Shown one piece after another: positions 12,241-23,877 of a stretch of DNA of 64,000 bases. The position numbers were made by a program, and so were the translations under genes. Under the pieces are notes generated by a model. The model did no database searches. It was given only the letters and a program-made list of their open reading frames with translations, and had not been told where the DNA came from. Each line of letters starts with the position of its first letter. Position 1 is the stretch's first letter. Location: assembly GCA_949128115.1 (NCBI GenBank), contig OX421964.1, positions 30,062,177 to 30,126,176 on the forward strand, given 5' to 3'. The stretch comes from Anaspis maculata. Lineage: Eukaryota > Arthropoda > Insecta > Coleoptera > Scraptiidae.

Positions 12241-12954
12241 CCTGTATGTATCTATTGCACTTCCAGCTTATTATTACATGCAAATCGAAACGAAAAAATA
12301 GACAAATCACTAAAAATGGCGTGTGGAATATGTAATGATAATCTAAAATTTTGCGAGTTATCAAAAAATATTTGTAAAAAAAATAAAGAAGGAACAACGC
12401 GTTCAAAGAGAACAGTTTGCTCCTGGATGTTGTTGTATTGTTGGTTTCCTACATCACTTCAGTGGGAAATTAGAGAAGGTACGGGGTACAGTGACTCATG
12501 ACTTATCAACAAAACAATGTTGCGCGTGGACCAGAGATGGGCACCGCAAAGAAGAGCAGTACGACGTAAACAATTCAACTGCAAAGAAACCATAAGTGTG
12601 ATCGTAATATCCCCCTTGGTCGGGACTAATCATCGTAAGTAAAAGGCAACACAGTTTGTTTCGTGGTTGTGAAATTTTTTTTCAATGTGTCTCTTGAGTG
12701 TCATGGACCCCTTAACTCTGAGCCATAGACGTCATGTTGAGAGGTTTTTTACTTTTTAGACAATTAACCTCGGCTTCCACCAAAGCTGTGTCAATTTACC
12801 ACACTTTTGGTGGAATTTTGTTGAGTCAGTTCAAGTTAGATGGCGACAGCATTCCAGTTCCATAAATAAGAACGATATGTTCTATGTTCTCACATTAGGA
12901 CACATATCTAAGGCCAGAATACAATCCATACAACAGCATATCGTTAGCGTTAAC
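12241..12954. other. No gene recognised
   Basis: AT-rich unique sequence. The 123-codon plus frame at 12,130-12,501 overlaps the preceding repeat and has no recognisable domain. Confidence 0.5.
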
Positions 12955-12958
12955 TTAA

Positions 12959-13280
12959 GGATGGAGTTAAATTAGTAAAATAAGGTTTGCGGAATCAATC
13001 GCTGTGGGTTTATTCCTTGACAGAAATTTACCATTCAGATCTTTTTTGAAAGCTACAAGGGTGTATTTTGGTTTGAGCCCATTGGCATTCCAAAATCCAG
13101 AAATAATTTTTCCAAATTCCGAAATTTTCAATTTTTTTAAATTTTGGGAATACCAATAGGCTCAAACCAAAGTATATCTCTGTAGCTTTCGAAAGAGACC
13201 AGAATGGTGAATTTCTGTCAAGGAATAAACCCACAGCGATTGATTCCGCGACGCCTTATTTTGCCAATTTAACTCCGCCC
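12959..13280. mobile_element. 322-bp MITE flanked by TTAA (family 2, copy 1)
   Basis: Arms of about 120 bp are inverted: GGATGGAGTTAAATT at the left and AATTTAACTCCGCCC at the right. They include matching GGAATCAATCGCTGTGGG blocks. TTAA flanks both sides exactly (12,955-12,958 and 13,281-13,284), the target duplication used by piggyBac-like elements. No coding capacity. A diverged second copy lies at 19,173-19,459. Confidence 0.8.
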
Positions 13281-13295
13281 TTAACACTATGTTAA

Positions 13296-13475
13296 AGGGG
13301 AACTGTGGGTGGAATTTTGTGTCAATTTTAAAATTTATATAGCTGCGGGATGAATTTAGTTGATTTTTAGTCAAAATCGCATCAAAAAATTCCAAGCCGT
13401 TACGAAGTTATCGTAAATTTTGTGGGCTGATTATGACGTCATACTGCGCACCGGAAAGGATAGGTCGGCAGGCTA
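13296..13475. mobile_element. Left half of a TTAA-flanked foldback MITE (family 3)
   Basis: TTAA at 13,292-13,295 is followed by AGGGGAACTGTG and about 180 bp nearly identical to the left arms at 14,148 and 30,330. The homology stops where the first 150-bp element begins. The rest of the element is absent. Confidence 0.8.
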
Positions 13476-13625
13476 AAGCTGGATTCCCAGTTGCGAATAT
13501 TCGGACAGAAGATGCGAAATTCAATGTCAAAGTCGTCATATTGGCCAATCAGAGCCCTCGAATTCAAAATTTGACATATAAAATCGCATTTTCTGTCCGA
13601 ATATTCGCATCTGGGAACCCAGCTT
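13476..13625 (+). mobile_element. 150-bp MITE, copy 1
   Basis: TIRs of about 40 bp contain GCGAATATTCGGACAGAA and its complement. It is inserted in the arm of a family-3 element. Confidence 0.85.
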
Positions 13626-13659
13626 CAAAGTGCAACTCGAGCAAGGAGAGGCCAGCTTT

Positions 13660-13809
13660 AAGCTGGGTTCCCAGATGCGAATATTCGGACAGAAAATGCG
13701 ATTTTATATGTCAAATTTTGAATTCGAGGGCTCTGATTGGCCAATATGACAACTTTGACATTAAATTTCGCATTTTCTGTCCGAATAATCGCAACTGGGA
13801 GTTCAGCTT
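13660..13809 (-). mobile_element. 150-bp MITE, copy 2
   Basis: Same element as copy 1 in the opposite orientation. If the element is taken as AGCT to AGCT, TTA stands on both sides, which would fit a 3-bp TWA-type target duplication (PIF/Harbinger-like). That assignment is tentative. Confidence 0.85.
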
Positions 13810-13823
13810 TAGGCACCACTATT

Positions 13824-13973
13824 AAGCTGGGTTCCCCGATGCGAATATTCGGACAGAAAATGCGATTTTATATGTCAAATTTTAAATTCGAGGGCTCTGA
13901 TTGGCCAACATGGCGACTTTGACATTAAATTTCGCATTTTCTGTCCGAATATTCGCAACTGGGAATCCAGCTT
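13824..13973 (-). mobile_element. 150-bp MITE, copy 3
   Basis: Same orientation and length as copy 2. TTA precedes it and TCA follows. The short sequence CAAAGTGCAACTCGAGCAA follows both copy 1 and copy 3, so part of the cluster arose by local duplication. Confidence 0.85.
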
Positions 13974-13980
13974 CAAAGTG

Positions 13981-14137
13981 CAACTCGAGCAAAGAGTTAC
14001 CTCCGATGAGAACATCGTCTACATAGAAATCGTCCCTAATGATTTTCGAGATTTTGGCGAGGCGAGAGAGGCAATCTGCTCGCCTCAGTGCAGATTCACT
14101 TTTTTTTTACCTCAGCTGGTGCCATGACCAGGATCGA
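13981..14137 (-). pseudogene. BEL/Pao reverse transcriptase fragment (YVDD)
   Basis: On the minus strand this reads through the RT catalytic block FYVDDVLIGG (YVDD at about 14,014-14,025). It is preceded by residues resembling SKIIRDD, as in BEL/Pao RTs, whose usual core is xDFYVDDLLxG. The fragment is short and lacks the rest of the polyprotein. The distal part (14,071-14,133) recurs inverted at 33,053-33,116. The same RT block forms the tandem array at 29.3-31.1 kb. Confidence 0.7.
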
Positions 14138-14147
14138 GTTTTCTTAA

Positions 14148-14826
14148 AGGGAGGTGAAATTTTGTGTCAATTTTGAAATTTATATAGCTGCGGGATGACT
14201 TTAGTTGATTTTTAGTCAAAATCGCATCAAAAATTTTTAAGCCGTTACAAAGTTATCGTAAATTTTGTGGGCTGATTATGACGTCATACTGCGCACCGGA
14301 AAGGACAGGTCGGCAGGCCAAGGGACCACGCCAACAATTACTAGATCTTTATAAAATGGAACAAGTTTACCAAACGGTAGACGCAGGTCATTTGACTTCA
14401 ATTTCAAAGTACGGTGAACCAAATTTCTGTAGACATTTTCAAAAACATAATTCAAGTGCGACTCTATCTGTCAATTAAATAAAGCGGCAACATGGCGAAA
14501 TCGCGAAGTCGCACTTTAATTATGTTTTTAAAAATGTCTACTGAAAGGTTCACCGTACTTTGAAATTAAAGTCAAATGACCTGCGTCTACCGTTTGGTGA
14601 ACTTGTTTCATTTTATAAAGGTCTAGTAATTGTTGGCGTGGTGCCTTGGCCTGCCGACCTGTCCTTTCCGGTGCGCAGTATGACGTCATAATAAGCCCAC
14701 AAAATTTACGATAACTTCGTAACGGCTTGGAATTTTTCGATGCGATTTTGACTTAAAATCAACTAAAGCCATCCCGCAGCTATATAAATTTTAAAGTTGA
14801 CACAAAATTATACCCACAGTCCCCCT
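14148..14826. mobile_element. 679-bp foldback MITE (family 3, full copy)
   Basis: Left and right arms of about 320 bp are inverted copies around a short central region near 14,490. TTAA precedes (14,144-14,147) and TCAA follows (14,827-14,830), consistent with a decayed TTAA duplication. A second full copy lies at 30,330-31,018. No transposase frame. Confidence 0.85.
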
Positions 14827-15004
14827 TCAACTACTTACTAGCAGAACCCACGGTAAGTGCTACAGTATTTAGTTTAGTAGGTTGTAGTACTTAGCAATTT
14901 TTAGGAATTTTGCCAAAATAAGAACAAAAAAAACTTTCTGGTTTACGCTTCAACCTTGAAGAAAATGAGAGAGAAAAGTCTTAACTTTAGAAAAATGGAG
15001 AGAG

Positions 15005-15491
15005 TACAGGGTGATCCACCGAGGTTTCCCCCTCCGTTCGAATTTTTCCCGTTAAAATAAATTGGTGGAGAAAGGTCTTTTTCCCAACCATTTCTCCCGT
15101 GGAATTCAAAGGACACCAATTTTTTTGTGTCTTGTAACGCCGGAACAGGTCGATTTTCATTTTAAGGGGGACATCTAGGACACGTATTGCCAAATTCTCA
15201 TCAAAGAAATCGACCGATATCAAATTACATATCTGGATTCAGAAGAAAAAGCCGCATCATTTCCAATATTCAGATACAATAAGGTGTCGGAAAGAAATGT
15301 AAGTTTTTTTGAAACACCCTGTATACCGAGCTGTGTACTATAGATACAAAAAATGATGTTGCCCAAATTTGAATTCCACGGGAAAAATGGTTGGGAACAA
15401 TTTCTTTCTCCACCAATTCGTTCCAACGGCAAAAATTCTAACAGGGGTGGTGAGGGGGGGGGAAATCTCGGTGGATCAGGATCACCCTGTA
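15005..15491. mobile_element. 487-bp foldback element with CAGGGTG ends (family 1, copy 2)
   Basis: Ends are TACAGGGTGATCCACCGAG and its complement. The right end has an extra short duplication of GATCC. TA stands at both outer boundaries, as expected for Tc1/mariner-type insertion. The interior shares blocks with copies at 11.2 and 55.6 kb, including an internal ACACCCTGTA terminus at about 15,315, so it may itself be composite. Confidence 0.75.
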
Positions 15492-17509
15492 CATTACGAA
15501 ACCTATGAAGTATAAGACACAATCATGATACAGGCGAGGATCCAAGCAAAAAAAGACTGCGACAATCTACAGTCTATTGAATTGAAACCAATGTCTCCGA
15601 CGCTTTAACCAGCCTCCCTTCCGCAAAGTTTTTTAGCTCGTTTGAAAACCAGATTATGCAACCAATAAAACACAATTCCGATGGACAAGGCGCCCCTTGT
15701 CTCTCGCACTAAAATTTCCTTTTTGCCGCCAAGCAAAAAGGAAACGCCGCGGATCGATATCTGAGGTAATTTATGTAGAAAAGGGAACAATATTCAGATT
15801 TCAATTAAGCAGGCGACTTGTTGGCGGCATAATAATCAATGGCAGGCGGGTCTGAAATTCCTGGCACAAGATCGATTAAAAATGCTATGCTTTTACCATC
15901 AGGACTCATGCAAAAATTCACTTCGAACAATAAATAAAAAAAATATGCCTCGACTATACGAGTGTATCAATCAACACATACCATGCCGTATTGTTGTTAA
16001 CAGTTCGATGTCTGCGGGAAACATTTTATTGCTGACACGTTTGGTTTTTTGCCGCTGATGATGAAGAGTGAAGCGCAAGGGCCGGAGCTGATGGCAACTG
16101 ATGCTAAAGAATGACAGGATTTTGCGGTTTGTGCGTGTGTGTATATGATGCGGCGAGTGCGAAATTTATGATGAAACACACAGAAGAAATGTCCAATTTT
16201 CTGGATGAATGAACCGTCTGGCTGGCGGGCTTGTTGAACTAAAACTGACGGAATCGCGTGTGACGCCACAGCCACACTCACACAGTCTATTATACCAGAC
16301 TATCAGGGCAACCAGCCACTACAATATCCCGTCGGCGATTTTCAGGAAATTGTGGACTCTCCGTATACCTGGCTGTTTGTTATTTAATTGCGGTAGGTGG
16401 AGGCCACGTAGACCCCGATATCCTCAAGGGCCCATTTTTATGTCGACGTCGGTTTTCAACATTTAGCGCTTTTGAAAGGAGTGAAAGGACAAAAAAGGCC
16501 AAATCAATAATAGCCGAGTCCTCGGCCGAGTCAATAGGTCTAGTTCCTGCAGAAGCATCTTTTTTTAACGTTGCACCAATGCACTATAGAGCCCAGAAAC
16601 CTAGCTCCTCTCCAGCCTCTGAGCCATATTGAGAATCTGAGGATATCGAGCTTTATTTTACTCGTGGAAATTGCTGAAGTGCATTGCAGGATACCTAAAC
16701 ACGTCTAAATAACGTTGAATCAACAGGGGATATTATGTATTTCTAATTTTTCCAGCAGAGCCCTGAGGTTGAAATACAAAGAGGCGCTATGCTAACCGTT
16801 TGCTATCGGCCGGCCAAATGACGCCACAGTACAAGCAACTTCTTATTCCAACTGAGCAGCAGAACATTTTCTTCTAATGTTGAAGTTGAAGTCGAGGTTG
16901 AAGTACTGAGTACTGGAGACTGAAAAGGCTTTGTTCTCGTGTCAGTTTTGCCGTTTATTTCTAATAATTCATCAGAATAAAGCCGCAGTTCTCACCTCAC
17001 TATGCGGGTCGCAGCTAGCGAATACCTACCGGGCCAAAATCAATGTCAGTGTTAGAAATGTCACCGGTTGCATATCTTTGTATCGTTCACTCAACAAGTA
17101 GAGAGAATATAGACAGATATCTACGAAGAAATTGAAGAAAACAGCGACTCCTATGATACTATCGGTTTTTTTTCAAAAATTCACGCCTTAAAAAGGGGTG
17201 GCAAGAGTTCGTACTGCTACCTTTTTCTACTATTTAGTACTTATTCAATACATTATCTACATTCTAAACAAAAGTGGCTGAGAAGGGAGGTGTCAGTCTA
17301 AGGAAACTCAGCATTTTTCAAACGTGACGCGTATTACTATATACTATATCAAGAAATTAAGTTGATTTCTGAAAACCATCCTTGTGCAAAGGGTCAGAGG
17401 GATTATTTTTGAAAGGTTGATGCTGTATCTCTTGCAATACCTACTGCCTGGCAAGAATTGGACTTCGTAGAACTGCACTTCTGTCTGACTGCAATTTGCA
17501 GACAAGCAA
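15492..17509. other. No gene recognised
   Basis: Largely unique sequence, some GC-richer (15,800-16,450). The frames 15,997-16,281 (-) and 16,209-16,466 (+) have no recognisable domain. Confidence 0.5.
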
Positions 17510-17791
17510 TTAGCAAATCGCCAGTGAACTGAATAACCTATTCTGCAAATAATTCCTTTCATTGTAGGGCGTTGGCTTCTGGCCTGCCTGATATTTCATG
17601 ATATCGAAATAGTGGACCTTGGGGTTGGGAAAGTCTTCCAGGTACTTAATGTGTGATCGATCACGAAATTGTACGGGTCTACGCCACCATAACGCGACCT
17701 TCTCACGGTACCCCTTTGCAGCAAGATGCGGACAAGCGTATTGATGTAGGCGTTCAGATGCTCCATTTTGAAATTTGAACGTGAAGCACAA
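17510..17791 (-). pseudogene. Coding-like frame of unknown function, probably frameshifted
   Basis: A 93-codon frame whose C-terminal 70 residues have a natural-looking mix (for example ALWWRRPVQFRDRSHIKYLE) and end at a stop at 17,510. A better start context is the ATG at 17,764-17,766 in a neighbouring frame, giving MEHLNAYINTLVRILLQRG. That frame soon loses plausibility where this one becomes plausible, which suggests one small indel. I do not recognise the protein; a small mitochondrial-type basic protein would fit the composition, but this is a guess. It could also be chance. Confidence 0.25.
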
Positions 17792-17799
17792 GCAAAAGA

Positions 17800-19172
17800 C
17801 GATTTAACTGAACTACAGGCACGACAAACTGCAAATGCAAATTTCTTTGTACTTGGATTCGTGAAATCTTCGACTAAGCAAAGAACCAATACATAATAAA
17901 CAATCAATATTCACTTATCAGCAGTAAAAGCAAGAGAAAAAACAGCAAAAATAACCAAATATTCCAGCTTTTACGTCAAATTTCAAGTTTCTCAACTGAT
18001 GACAGTTCCAATGTTACTTTTCACGTCACATTGACACATGAGCTTTCACTGTTGGCTGGCAGAGAGCGCCAGCAGTTCTCCCAGCAAGCGGGTTGCGTAC
18101 TCTTGCCCTATTGTTTTTTCGGCGCCCTATTATCAACGAAGCAAAATCTGAGTTTACGCTACTCATGTCTAATTTTACCTTGAATTTTACTCAAGATTTT
18201 GGTTTAGCTCCTTCGTATTGTCACGACAACTATGACGAGAATCCTACGCGAATCTCGACCAAAGTATGCTGCAAGTATAACCTCCTCGGCAGGTATTGAC
18301 AACCCTGGTCTGTCGAGAGTGATTTATTTTGATACATAGCATAATTATAATATAGTCTTGTTACCACAGTGAAGAATCTTGGGAAAGTACAAAAGTCACA
18401 TGCTAGTCATGTCTTGCTAAATGCCATAATAGATCTTGAGCGGCCATCCTGGATCCAGACTTGACTGTGCAAATTTAATTATAACATGATATATTTTAGA
18501 GAATTCATTAAATTAAAACATTTACGTTATTTACGTTATGTGCGGTCCGGCGAGAACATAATAATGGAGTGCATAAAAACGTTTTGTTTATTGTATTGTT
18601 ATTTTTAAACGGCGTGCGCGTACCATGGGAATAACTCACTGCTAACATGAACATTTCATTTCGCCACACGCAATTTACAAATGGAAGCATAATGTGACAC
18701 AACAACATAACACACCCAATAATCCCTCGAGCAAAGTTTTCACTAAGCCTGGGATTTAGTCGTATCTACCTCTAGCACATTGAGGGAAAGAAGACAAAAA
18801 CTGGTTCATTTGGTTATTAAACAATGGAACAGGGGGAGTTTTGAATTTCAAAATGCCAAATTCACTCAAACATCTCTTTGTTTAACCGTCGCCGTCGTTG
18901 CGAAAGTGTTTCATCGTATTCGAGTTTTACTGGTAGGTACATTGTTGTTTTTGATGGCGGAGCACATAGCAGAGCCTTGTTGAGTTTTGTTAACTGCACT
19001 CTAACATTTTATCAACTCCACTGAAAAAACATAGGCTAGGAGGTATCGCATATGCCTTCCGTCTGCTGTGACTTCGTGAGTCTTCAACATCTCAGGTATT
19101 TTCTGTGGTAACGGTAAGGCACAATCACTTTTTCAATCTACCAAAGAGCAAGAAGAACGACTGTTGCAATAA
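17800..19172. other. No gene recognised
   Basis: Unique AT-rich sequence. A 45-bp stretch at about 18,963-19,010 (AGCCTTGTTGAGTTTTGTT) resembles 26,106-26,155, probably a small dispersed repeat. Confidence 0.45.
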
Positions 19173-19459
19173 GGATGGAGTTGAATTGGTGAAAAAAAGT
19201 ATTGTGGAATCAATCCCAGCGGTCTTATTCCTTGATGAAAATTCACCATTCAAATCTCGTTCGAAAGCTACAAAAAAGAACTACGAATTAAAGGTGAAAG
19301 CATTTTTAAAATTTGATATTTTCTTGCTTGAAAAACACATTCAGTTCACTGTAGCTCCCTGTAGCATTCGAAAGAGATCTAATTAGTAAATTTCTGTCAA
19401 GGCTTTAGCTCGCTGGGGTTGATTTCGCAACGCTTGATTATATCAATTCAACTCCATCA
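19173..19459. mobile_element. Diverged copy of the TTAA-type MITE (family 2, copy 2)
   Basis: Starts GGATGGAGTTGAATTGGTG and ends AATTCAACTCCATC, inverted. Inner blocks CTTATTCCTTGA and GTCAAGGCTTTAGC match the copy at 12,959. The flanking TTAA is degraded, so this is an older insertion. Confidence 0.7.
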
Positions 19460-19945
19460 TCACCTGTGGCTAAAGAGCTTAGAACTCAAAGCCAACCAAC
19501 AATAGGGTCCTTGCACGATTTTTTTTTATTGCCTCCAATGATGCTTTGGTAGCCAAATAGCACCATAGACTGAACGGTTTTTCGAAATTCTTGATAGTTT
19601 ATTTTATTTTGTAAATTTAAAACACAAAAACTGTTAGGTATGCAACTTCCATGCACCCATCTGTCACCTGCGCGATGACGTCATTATGCACCGGACGGGG
19701 CTACTTGATTTTACACAAACAGATTGCGACTACGAATTTTAAATGTTTGACATAATCCAACTGTCACCGTTTCAGACGTCTGTGAGGTTGAAACTCAGTT
19801 CAGGTTGAAAAGCGCGCAGCACGAGCTTGGGGATCGCCTTGACACGTGAGGAAAGGCGACGGCGCATTTTCACGGCTTTCATACTTCCATTAACTATGGC
19901 GCGGCGGCTTTCCGTGAGGTCAGTTTTTTGTAAGATGTAACAGTG

Positions 19946-20108
19946 AAGCTTAGTCTACAATATGGTCTCTAGTTGCAAGTTGCAAGTCTCTAGTCGCAAG
20001 AGTTGGTCTAGAACCAACTTTCTCTGCGACTAGCGACTGCAATTCCAACCTCACTTCCACCTTGCGACTTGCAACTTGCAACTAAAGACCATATTGTAGA
20101 CTAGGCTT
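19946..20108. mobile_element. 163-bp MITE nested in the P-like element
   Basis: Inverted ends AAGCTTAGTCTACAATATGG and its near-complement (one mismatch), continuing inward as repeated GTTGCAAGTTGCAAGTC. No clear target duplication. Confidence 0.75.
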
Positions 20109-20290
20109 AAAAGTGGGTGTATTCCAGTGGTGTATTCTGGTGTCCTGTGTGCGGAAATAAGTGCAATATTAACAGGTAAAGGTTGGCTGACACAGGCGCT
20201 ACATCCCAAAATTGAAATAGGTCTGTTTTGTTTAGCTATAGGGCTACAAGGAGGACAAGAGAAGAGTTCCCCGGAAGGAACAGCTATGCT

Positions 20291-20550
20291 ATGGAGGCAA
20301 CGAACAAAACTTTTTTTCGCTCCGCCAGGGACCCCCAATTGCGACGGAAATGGAAGAATATTTGCCAGACAAGTGACACTACGTAGTAAATGGTTGTAGA
20401 TACTAACCGTCCTTCGTTGTTTGTGGAAACATAGAGTGTGGAGATCATTTTTCACAAAGTGATTTTTTGAACAAGAACAAGGTGAGACAGCGTCATTCCT
20501 ATGGACTTGGACAATCTGCCAGAGTCTTGAAGAGAGGTGATCGAGTCATT
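20291..20550 (+). pseudogene. THAP domain remnant
   Basis: Frame 20,291-20,392 gives MEATNKTFFRSARDPQLRRK followed by WKNICQ. This matches the middle of a THAP zinc finger (aromatic pair, basic stretch, invariant Trp). Frame 20,431-20,550, shifted, gives IECGDHFSQSDFL, the C-x2-H-F signature that closes the finger. The first Cys pair expected before the TNK segment has been lost by substitution, and an in-frame stop (20,390) plus a frameshift separate the halves. Non-functional as it stands. The THAP reading rests on two motifs in correct order and spacing, not on a full alignment. Confidence 0.55.
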
Positions 20551-21771
20551 ATTTCATGTATGTTGTGGCGTGCCGTTGGATTGGTTTGAACGTTGATGGG
20601 TTGGCCGGTTCGAACATCCACGGTTGAAGAGGTGAAGACGAGGAATTGTTTTAAATAATAGCACAATCATTACTGATCTTTTGCAGGAATGAAATCTGCG
20701 AGAAGTTATGGAGTACGGACCCTTGCTTTCAACACGATTAAGCCTTGGAATGCACAAAGAAAAACGAAAAAGGTGAAGGTCGTTTATTCTCTTTCTTGTG
20801 AATTGAACCTAGCTTAATGACTAAGCCTGAACCGCTTCATGTAATAAATAGGAGCAGACGATGGGAAATAGATTGTAGCCATATTACTCTGGCTATGACA
20901 CATGGTGGCATTCCAGACATGACTCCGTTGAGGGATAAATCCAATGCTAAATTGCTAGGGACCCCTTCTGTACAAGTTGAAGGATCTCAAGGAGAACTCT
21001 TCTATTGGCACTCGCCAGGTGAACCGCTTGGAACTCGGAGGGTCTATGAAAAAAGACTAAAAGAGCCTGGGGAAACTGTGAAGAAACTCAGCAGGGAAAC
21101 TAGGGGCTGACCTCTTTCGTACAAATTTTTTCAGCAATTTACTCATTAGACTGCACAGAGAACACGAAATGGGGAAACGCAAAGTTCAAGGTCCAACTTA
21201 ATATTTAGAATAATAATATGGAAAACATCTGAAGTCTGCCTCTGTTGTGATTTGGCTACAAGTGAATTAGCAGTTTATAAAATAACGCAGTTAGTTTTCC
21301 ATATGGCGGGTACATAGCACTTGTCATGGCATAATCCTGTGTTTTCTAATGTACTCAACTGAAACAATTTTTTTTGTAGCCATCCACGAGGATGCTGGGA
21401 GGCTGCGGTTGGTGGCGTCTGAAATTCCTCTGTGCTATTTTCACATGAAATCAATGGTACTCTCCCAACACCATGCTCGCCCCCATGTCCCCAGAAGATT
21501 TCGAAGTTTTATCCAAGTTATCTCAGAAAAATGCAAGATTTATCTGCATTTCTGCAGGGAAGTGCAGCCAAACGTGGATGCAGGAATGAAGAGAGATTTT
21601 TGGAGCCACTGTTACCTTTGAGGTGTCTGTGCGGTGCCCGGAAATCGCAATTTAAAGTATGTTTGGGTCAGTATTTCATCAGGATCTTGTATCACATGCC
21701 GAAAGAATCTGCAGTCTTTTTGCACTCGCCTCTTGGGCAGATTTTTTTCTCGGAAACTGATATCAAGCACT

Positions 21772-21999
21772 AATGAAGGATTTCCTCTTGGGGTATATTT
21801 CCTCTTGGGGTCCATTCCTGCCTGACTTGTTAAGCAGCTTGCTGCACAAAAATGTCAGTTACAATTCATTCAATAATTATTTCAAGTCAATAGGTCATGA
21901 GTCTTGAAAAAGATTTTAATTAAATCGAAACGTCGGCAAATACCTAGAATTTTTTATTGTTTGTGTCCAAAAATATACCCCAAGAGGAAATCCTTCATT
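21772..21999 (+). repeat. Inverted-repeat insert with degenerate Penelope/hammerhead-like core
   Basis: TAATGAAGGATTTCCTCTTG at 21,772 recurs inverted, with about 30 bp matching, at 21,970-21,999. Between them, near 21,900-21,945, lies a CTTGAAAAAG segment, a GATTT/AAATC hairpin and then CGAAACGTCGG. That order resembles a hammerhead core (CUGAUGA, stem II, GAAAC), with the first box mutated. Penelope-like elements carry such motifs in their terminal repeats. Confidence 0.4.
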
Positions 22000-23849
22000 A
22001 CTGAATCCAAATGGACAAGAATCAGAATCAAAATATAAGCACTTTTTCAAAATTGATAGAAAAAATTTTTGAAATCCATTTTACTACTTGCGAAATTGGT
22101 TTCACTTCTACTGTTACTGAAATTTGACAAAGGCTAAAAATGAGCTTCATGGCGAAATTGTTTGTTTTACGTAAGAACTCAATAAAATATTTCTATTTTT
22201 TTTCACAGGTACTTTGAAGAGAAGTCGTCTCCTTCTGTTGCAAAAGCTATCTCTGATGTGTCCATTAGAACGACTGCATTGATCTGGAAATATGTGGAGG
22301 AAAATGGGGCCACTACTTATCCACAGCTAGGGCGCTAAATGAAGATTGTCTTTGTTAAATACCTTAGGATCGAGGACCGTACCTACAGATACATCTAGTG
22401 GCAAATCAATCGCAGCTGTTACAAGTTCAACGAATGAAATTTTGATTGAGCTCACCCTCGAGCTCAGCAAACCAATTTTTTTATGAAATTATGAGAAGAA
22501 AGAACACACCAGCTTGTTCTAGCGATCTTGTCATCAATCATCATTCATAAAAACGGATGTTATACCAGGCCGACGATATACCAGACCTGCAACAGCAATC
22601 TGAATACCCTGGCATCATACATACCAAGCAGAGCACACCTATAATAATAACGTCACTACTATTTTCGATTCCCAGTTCTGATGCACATCCTTTCTTAACA
22701 TGAAAAAGGAATGGACCAGATGACCAATTTGAAGTGTCCGATGATCACGTTGCTATAAAATAGTTATTGTTTTGGTCCAGCATCCTGCAATTTTTTGAAG
22801 TGATTCCGTACCAGAACGTATACCTATGTGACGTTAGAGCAGAACTAGAAAAAAATGCAAGATTCTACTTCTACATGAGAGCAAAAGAAGATTTCTCTTG
22901 GCTTATCTGCAAAAACCGTGAAACAAATTGTATAATAGAAGATGCATCATTGCTATGTTTGGTATTCTTTGGTAGTGCAGAAGGCGGAATGATAATCACA
23001 CAAGCAAGATAAGAAAAATGGTCGTAAGACAGAAGGGAAGTTCAACATTCTGTTGATACATAATTTATTTATTTGATTGTTTCGTTAATGGACAATTTGT
23101 TATAATTTAATCAGGTACTGTGGTAATAAAAATATAGAATGAAAATGCAATGATTTTGAATTTTTCGGGACTGATTTAGGTTAATAGCAAGTTAATAGCT
23201 TAAATAGTCTCCTTGGGTAAAATAATGACGATTTGAAATTTCGCGGGGTTTCAGGGCGCAGGGCTGCAACCTCGAAAAGAAAAAAAACTTGCAAACAAAA
23301 AATAGAACTCTCGCGATGACGTCATTGTGAGCATTCAAGGTCATTGTAGAAGCGACCGCGTTTTTGGCGCGAAAAAAAAAATTCAAACTCTGATCTTCAT
23401 TTAAAGGATGGGGAAATTTTTTAAATTTTTTTTTTTGGGCGGAAATTATTGTGGATGACGTTTTTAATGATTTTATGAAGTAATCGTCTCAAAATAAAAT
23501 TCATGCAAGGACCCTATTGAGTAGGTCGATATAGAAACCGGCTAAGAAAAAGTGACCATATCTTAGATTATATTATTATTGCAACTTGATAAGTAGTAAG
23601 TATCCTGATATGTTTTATGTACTCAGCTCTCAAAAACCCACCCTCACGGCACTTCACTTTTATGCATTGTTTGTGTTGTTTCGTCTTACCGCGCGGCCGA
23701 ATGATTTGTTTGATCTTGGCGTCTTCGGGGGGTGATGGGCCACTAAAGCACCCACCACATAACCCTGTAATCGACTTCATATAAAATCAGTGGGCCGCAA
23801 AGATTGATGGCATTAAGTGGGTTGCCGTGGATACACTACTTCACCATCC

Positions 23850-23877
23850 GAGCTCTCTCTCTCTCTTTCTCTTTCCA
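23850..23877. repeat. CT microsatellite
   Basis: Run of CTCTCT with short interruptions. Confidence 0.85.

Larger units (their letters stand above)
19500..23519 (+). mobile_element. Decayed P/THAP-type DNA transposon (4.0 kb)
   Basis: A perfect 16-bp inverted pair, CAATAGGGTCCTTGCA (19,500-19,515) and its complement (23,504-23,519), bounds 4,020 bp. GATGACGTCAT occurs about 175-215 bp inside each end. Near the left end lies a broken THAP-like domain, the DNA-binding domain of P-superfamily transposases. Several intron-like acceptor tracts (before 20,690, 21,380 and 22,213) precede short frames, as in a multi-exon transposase gene, but I could not recognise the RNase-H or GTP-binding regions. 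No 8-bp duplication is visible at the borders. The size suits an autonomous P-like element, now dead. Confidence 0.6.

Noticed and set aside
20600..20625. tRNA-like B box (GGTTCGAACATCC)
   Set aside because: One base too long in the loop and no A box or cloverleaf upstream.
22207..22338. Possible exon after a T-rich acceptor, reading YFEEKSSPSVAKAISDVS and ending in a stop
   Set aside because: It could be a P-like transposase exon, but I cannot match it to any conserved block, so it is not listed separately.
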